NCBI RefSeq assembly: GCF_029168335.1
Contig: NZ_JARGYC010000042.1
Location: 1-42,618, forward strand
Reading direction: 5' to 3'
Length of the DNA: 42,618 nucleotides
Source of the DNA: Psychromarinibacter sediminicola
GTDB lineage: Bacteria > Pseudomonadota > Alphaproteobacteria > Rhodobacterales > Rhodobacteraceae
Shown here: piece by piece, positions 42,531 to 42,618 of the stretch
How the letters are laid out: each line of letters begins with the position of its first letter
Numbering within the stretch: the stretch's first letter is position 1
The notes under the pieces: model-generated
What the model saw: the letters and a program-made list of their open reading frames with translations, nothing else
Databases searched by the model: none
What the model was told of the DNA's origin: nothing
Made by a program: the position numbers and the translations under genes

Positions 42531-42618
42531 GGCTGCTGAAGAAGTCGGGTTGGAAGGACGTTATTCCTGTCGCCGGGGCTGGAAGGCGGGTCGCTCGCAG
42601 ATGCGAACGTCGGGTCCA
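42531..42618. mobile_element. probable end of an insertion sequence (IS1182-like)
   Basis: GGCTGCTGAAGAAGTCGGG from 42531 is the kind of inverted-repeat end seen in IS1182/IS5-type elements, and it begins exactly where the TPR reading frame loses its expected sequence. The element continues out of the window, so the transposase is not visible. Confidence 0.5.

Noticed and set aside
1-42618. CRISPR array
   Set aside because: No regularly spaced long repeats with unique spacers and no cas genes are visible; the repeat clusters at 21475 and 35320 have units too short and spacing too tight.

Overview
The window looks like a Rhodobacterales (Rhodobacteraceae / roseobacter-type) chromosome. It is GC-rich, and its housekeeping genes (murA, DUF2948, hisD, UPF0262, a low-molecular-weight phosphatase, infA, maf and an RNase E/G) are all on the minus strand in an order I recall as typical of that family. 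No 16S rRNA gene is present, so the assignment rests on gene content and protein resemblance.

Positions 1-21.7 kb look like a genomic island whose right edge is a tRNA-Phe(GAA) gene at 21714-21788. A P4-type tyrosine recombinase (20061-21269) and five phased GTGGTAA repeats lie beside the tRNA 3' end. From the left, the island holds: an AT-rich two-gene unit (80-1497; HARE-HTH plus NUDIX-like protein and an orphan partner); a pair of small accessory genes (1813-2372); an IclR regulator convergent with a six-gene operon (3973-9264: SsuABC/TauABC-like importer, polysaccharide deacetylase of PuuE type, epimerase, SDR); an EamA exporter; an IS6-family insertion sequence (10845-11644) nested in older IS remnants; and an eight-gene operon (19877 down to 11797: IclR, 572-aa orphan, 225-aa orphan, M19 dipeptidase, spermidine/putrescine-type ABC importer). 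Both operons look like import-plus-breakdown modules, each with its own IclR regulator.

Positions 21.8-33.5 kb are core genome: rng-maf-infA, a nitrilase/GNAT pair, a GSU2403-type nucleotidyltransferase with unusual tandem operators upstream, then LMW phosphatase, UPF0262, hisD, two membrane proteins, DUF2948, murA and a 47-aa basic protein. The usual synteny is interrupted between LMW phosphatase and infA and between hisD and DUF2948.

Positions 33.58-37.6 kb are a second, decayed mobile element. A tRNA-Thr(GGT) gene is cut just after its anticodon stem, followed by a tyrosine recombinase (33924-34973), a dense cluster of TACTCCCA/TGTTCCCA 8-mers in both orientations (35320-35593), a phage-like gene with an in-frame stop, a secreted orphan protein and a degenerate HNH nuclease reading frame.

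Positions 37.6-41.0 kb hold a co-directional minus-strand set: LysR regulator, WrbA-type quinone reductase, DsbA/FrnE-like protein, a 49-aa DUF1127-like protein and an EamA exporter. The last 1.6 kb is mostly gene-poor and ends in the C-terminal part of a TPR gene cut by what looks like the end of another insertion sequence.
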